This document shows, piece after piece, positions 5,825 through 8,201 of a DNA stretch of 8,201 nt (position 1 is its first letter; each line of letters starts with the position of its first letter). The notes under the pieces are model-generated. The model ran no database searches. It saw only the letters and a program-made list of their open reading frames with translations, and was not told the origin of the DNA. Source of the DNA: Clostridia bacterium (GTDB lineage Bacteria > Bacillota_A > Clostridia > Christensenellales > Aristaeellaceae); contig JAFWQM010000201.1 in the NCBI GenBank assembly GCA_017509065.1, positions 1 through 8,201 of the forward strand. The letters run 5' to 3'. The position numbers and the translations under genes were made by a program.

Positions 5825-8201
5825 ATGAAACGAACGCTTATCCTTGCCCTGGCCATCCTGACGGTTTTCTGCTGCGCATCCCTGGCCTCGGCGCAAACCG
5901 ACGGCTATTGGGTGGATCTGCCGGATGAGATCAGCGTGGCGCTGAACGAGAATATACGGGCTTATTTCGGCCGTCCGGAGGGCAGCGGGTGGATCAGCAT
6001 TGTATGCAGCGATCCCGCCGCTTTCCAGGACTTAGGAGTGGGGTATACGGATCAGCGGCCCTACCGCTTCTTCTTCATGAAAGCGCTGGGGCAGTACACC
6101 CTGCAATTCACCGGCGATAACGGCTTTAGCAAGACTGTGCTGGTTCGCGTAGAGACGCCCGCCACGGCCATTCATCCTGAACAGGATACGGTCGTCGTCC
6201 AGGTAGGGCAGACCGTGCCCGTCCGGTACACAATGGAGGGCGGAACGTATTACGATCCCTTTCCAAACTACACTTCAAGCGCCCTTTTCTTTGATCCGGC
6301 GGGCGAAACGCCCACCGTCACCGGCCTGCGGACGGGCTTCTATCAGGTCACGGCCAGAGACCGGCTCGCTTCCTTCGGCGTTTTTGTGGTGGACGCCTGC
6401 GAAGGGGTGAAGCTGCATATGCCGTATGACAAAGGCACCGCAGGCTATTCCTTTCCCATCACGACCACGGACCGGCAGGGAAAAACGGTCTATGCCCGCG
6501 TTGAACTGACCGAGGGGGAAGACTGCGCCGAGCTCTGCCGCGATGGCGGCAGTATCAGCCTGAAGGGAAAAGCGGCGGGCTGGGTCACCGTGAAAGCCTA
6601 CGGCACGGACGGCAGCACGGACGAAGCGCGCCTGCGGATTTACGAATCGCCCACCGATGTGCATGTCACCCTGTCTTCCCAAACGATTCCCGCGGGGGAA
6701 CGCCTTACGGTCAGCGCCGAATACGAGCCCGCGGGCGCCTGGTATCCCCTGAAAATAAGCAGTCATAACCCCGACGCCGAAGGACTGGAGGGCCCTGTGG
6801 CCGTCGTTGACGGCAACGTGATCATCGGGATCACGCCCGGCGTCTGCACCTTGGAGGTCTACGCCGCCGGCTCCCGTGCGTATTATCCCATCAAGGTCAC
6901 CGACAGCGATCAGGCCCTGGTTTTTGACCGTCCGCAGCCCTATCTGAATTATGGGAAACCTTATCAGCTTTCCGTTCATACCCGGGCGGGCGAGCCCGTT
7001 CCCGCCAGATACAGTGTGGAAGGCGCTTGCGTCAGCGTGACAGGGGACGGCCTGCTGTCCGCCTCCACTTCCCATGCGATCGGCTATGTAACGGTAACGC
7101 TGCAAAGCGGCCTTACCTACAGATTTCGCGTGGAGGCGGCGGAATGTCCCGCTTGGCTGGCCCCGGAAGCAGAGATCATCTCCATGCCCATCGATATCGT
7201 CAGCTGCGACATGTGCCAGATCAAGTCCGACATGTCGGACATCGTGTCCACCACGGATCTTGTACTTTGCAGCAACGATGAATCGGTGGTGAAGGTGGAT
7301 AACGGACGCATTTACCCCCAATCCGTGGGCACGGCCACGCTGACAGTGTGGAGCCGGTATAACGACGTTTCCTGCACGGTGCTGGTGAACGTGACGGAGC
7401 CTTATGGTCGGCTGTTTGTGGACGGCGTGCCGGACGACGCCTCCATCGATATCGCTTATAACACCACGGTGCCCCTGCCCACCGTGACGGATTATTGGGG
7501 CAATCCGGTGAAGGTCACCTGGGAAATCACCCACCAGAGCAGCTACCCCAGCGGCAAGCGCGTGGTGCAGATCGTAAATGGCAAAAGCCTGAAATGCACC
7601 TATTACGACGGCTCCGCGGAGCTGTATGCCACGGCGGCCAGCGGGCAGACGCTTCATTTGACCGTGTTCGCCTACCAGCGCGACACCACCTGCTCCTTCC
7701 GGGAAAGCGAGTACACGGTGACCACAGGCTCCTTTGTCCAGGTGGATTTCCAATACGGCAATGATCTGAGCAACCCCAAGACGCTGGAGCCGCAGGACGT
7801 GACCTTCACCGTCACGGGCGATACGGACTGCGTGGCCGTTGATTCCCATTTTTCCCATCATACCTTCACCGGCCTGCGGGAGGGCACCGTAACCCTGACG
7901 GCCAAGCTGTACAACGGCAAAACGGCCAAGGCGGTGATTCATGTGGTGCTGCCGGAGAGCTGCAAGAACGGCCACGACCCGGAATGGTACGTTCAGGAGC
8001 AACCCACCGCCACCCTGAACGGCGTGCGGGTGCGCCGCTGCAGCCGCTGCCGCGTTCCCCTGGGGCAGGAGGAAGCCATCCCCTGCACGGGCGTATTGGA
8101 TTTTGTGCAGCCGGACATCTATCTGACGGAGGGCGGGGCCGCTCTGCTCACCGCCACCCTGAACGGCAGCCCCAAGCAGTCCTTTACCTACCGTTCCTCC
8201 G
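5825..8201 (+). CDS. Large secreted Ig-like (Big_2-style) surface protein, 3' end outside the window
   Basis: The frame is open from the ATG through the last base, with 792 codons visible. Residues 1-23 are a signal peptide (MKRTLILALAILTVF core, cleavage after ASA). The rest is a chain of beta-rich Ig-like segments. The clearest are at about 479-522, with SNDESVVKVDNGRIYPQSVG then TATLTVW, and 668-711, with FTGLREGTVTLTAKLYNG then KAVIHVVL. These are the value/context/stability pattern of bacterial Ig-like group 2 domains. Residues 713-757 form a different module, CKNGH...W...RRCSRC...IPCTG, with C713, H717, C739, C742 and C754. This C..GH..RxCxxC..IP..G pattern recurs in clostridial surface proteins. 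Eighteen cysteines lie in the visible mature part, including CxxC at 461-464, which is unusual for such proteins. The visible part contains no enzyme domain, LPxTG anchor or SLH domain; an anchor may follow. It is probably an envelope adhesin or scaffold. It diverges from the XRE gene and has two candidate promoters. Confidence 0.88.
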   Translation, partial: MKRTLILALAILTVFCCASLASAQTDGYWVDLPDEISVALNENIRAYFGRPEGSGWISIVCSDPAAFQDLGVGYTDQRPYRFFFMKALGQYTLQFTGDNGFSKTVLVRVETPATAIHPEQDTVVVQVGQTVPVRYTMEGGTYYDPFPNYTSSALFFDPAGETPTVTGLRTGFYQVTARDRLASFGVFVVDACEGVKLHMPYDKGTAGYSFPITTTDRQGKTVYARVELTEGEDCAELCRDGGSISLKGKAAGWVTVKAYGTDGSTDEARLRIYESPTDVHVTLSSQTIPAGERLTVSAEYEPAGAWYPLKISSHNPDAEGLEGPVAVVDGNVIIGITPGVCTLEVYAAGSRAYYPIKVTDSDQALVFDRPQPYLNYGKPYQLSVHTRAGEPVPARYSVEGACVSVTGDGLLSASTSHAIGYVTVTLQSGLTYRFRVEAAECPAWLAPEAEIISMPIDIVSCDMCQIKSDMSDIVSTTDLVLCSNDESVVKVDNGRIYPQSVGTATLTVWSRYNDVSCTVLVNVTEPYGRLFVDGVPDDASIDIAYNTTVPLPTVTDYWGNPVKVTWEITHQSSYPSGKRVVQIVNGKSLKCTYYDGSAELYATAASGQTLHLTVFAYQRDTTCSFRESEYTVTTGSFVQVDFQYGNDLSNPKTLEPQDVTFTVTGDTDCVAVDSHFSHHTFTGLREGTVTLTAKLYNGKTAKAVIHVVLPESCKNGHDPEWYVQEQPTATLNGVRVRRCSRCRVPLGQEEAIPCTGVLDFVQPDIYLTEGGAALLTATLNGSPKQSFTYRSS

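Noticed and set aside
5615..5896. 93-residue minus-strand open frame in the divergent intergenic region
   Set aside because: It lies across both promoters and the signal-peptide codons of the divergent gene, has no SD and no recognisable domain.
7225..7240. Perfect 16-bp palindrome GTCCGACATGTCGGAC inside the Ig-like gene
   Set aside because: It lies within codons for KSDMSDIV and is largely explained by the repeated Ser-Asp codons. It has no promoter context, so chance is the simplest reading.
6275..8002. 575-residue minus-strand open frame
   Set aside because: It is a shadow of the plus-strand Ig-like protein, which has a consensus SD, signal peptide, two promoters and recognisable domains. 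The minus frame is His/Gly/Arg rich with no family features.

Overview
The window looks like chromosomal DNA from a fairly GC-rich (mid-50s % by eye) Gram-positive anaerobe of the Clostridia type. The evidence is strong AGGAGG-type ribosome binding sites, Sec signal peptides on short secreted proteins, an ECF sigma/anti-sigma pair of the style common in Firmicutes, a Firmicutes-type short XRE regulator, and a large secreted Ig-like repeat protein. Genus cannot be set from the sequence alone.

Layout. Positions 1 to about 235 hold a dense array of perfect hairpins that looks like a dispersed intergenic repeat. It runs into the 3' end of a small secreted-protein gene (113-562, minus). Upstream of that gene on the same strand lie a membrane-anchored anti-sigma factor-like protein with four tandem C-terminal modules (608-2566) and an ECF sigma factor (2563-3129). 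The sigma and anti-sigma genes overlap in an ATGA and with the small gene form one probable operon. A strong intrinsic terminator (3217-3256) separates it from a secreted, beta-rich, lipocalin-like small protein (3349-3783). Another terminator (3863-3909) ends a MATE-family efflux transporter (3924-5285), which follows a small XRE-family repressor-like gene (5333-5551), probably in one operon.

The 273 bp between the XRE gene and the divergent plus-strand gene is a dense regulatory region. It holds two related 18-bp palindromes (5566-5583 and 5621-5638) that bracket a good sigma-A promoter (5584-5612). A second near-consensus promoter (5725-5753) has a direct repeat upstream of it, and a strong SD lies at 5811-5816. 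The plus-strand gene (5825 to the window edge) has no stop codon in the window. It encodes at least 792 residues of a secreted Ig-like (Big_2-style) protein with many cysteines and a C..H..CxxC module.

The working model is that the XRE protein controls itself, the transporter and perhaps the divergent surface protein through the twin palindromes. The sigma/anti-sigma pair would be a separate envelope-signal regulon. No CRISPR array, transposase, tRNA or rRNA was seen. The most unusual items are the hairpin array, the four-module anti-sigma factor, and the twin-operator divergent promoter.
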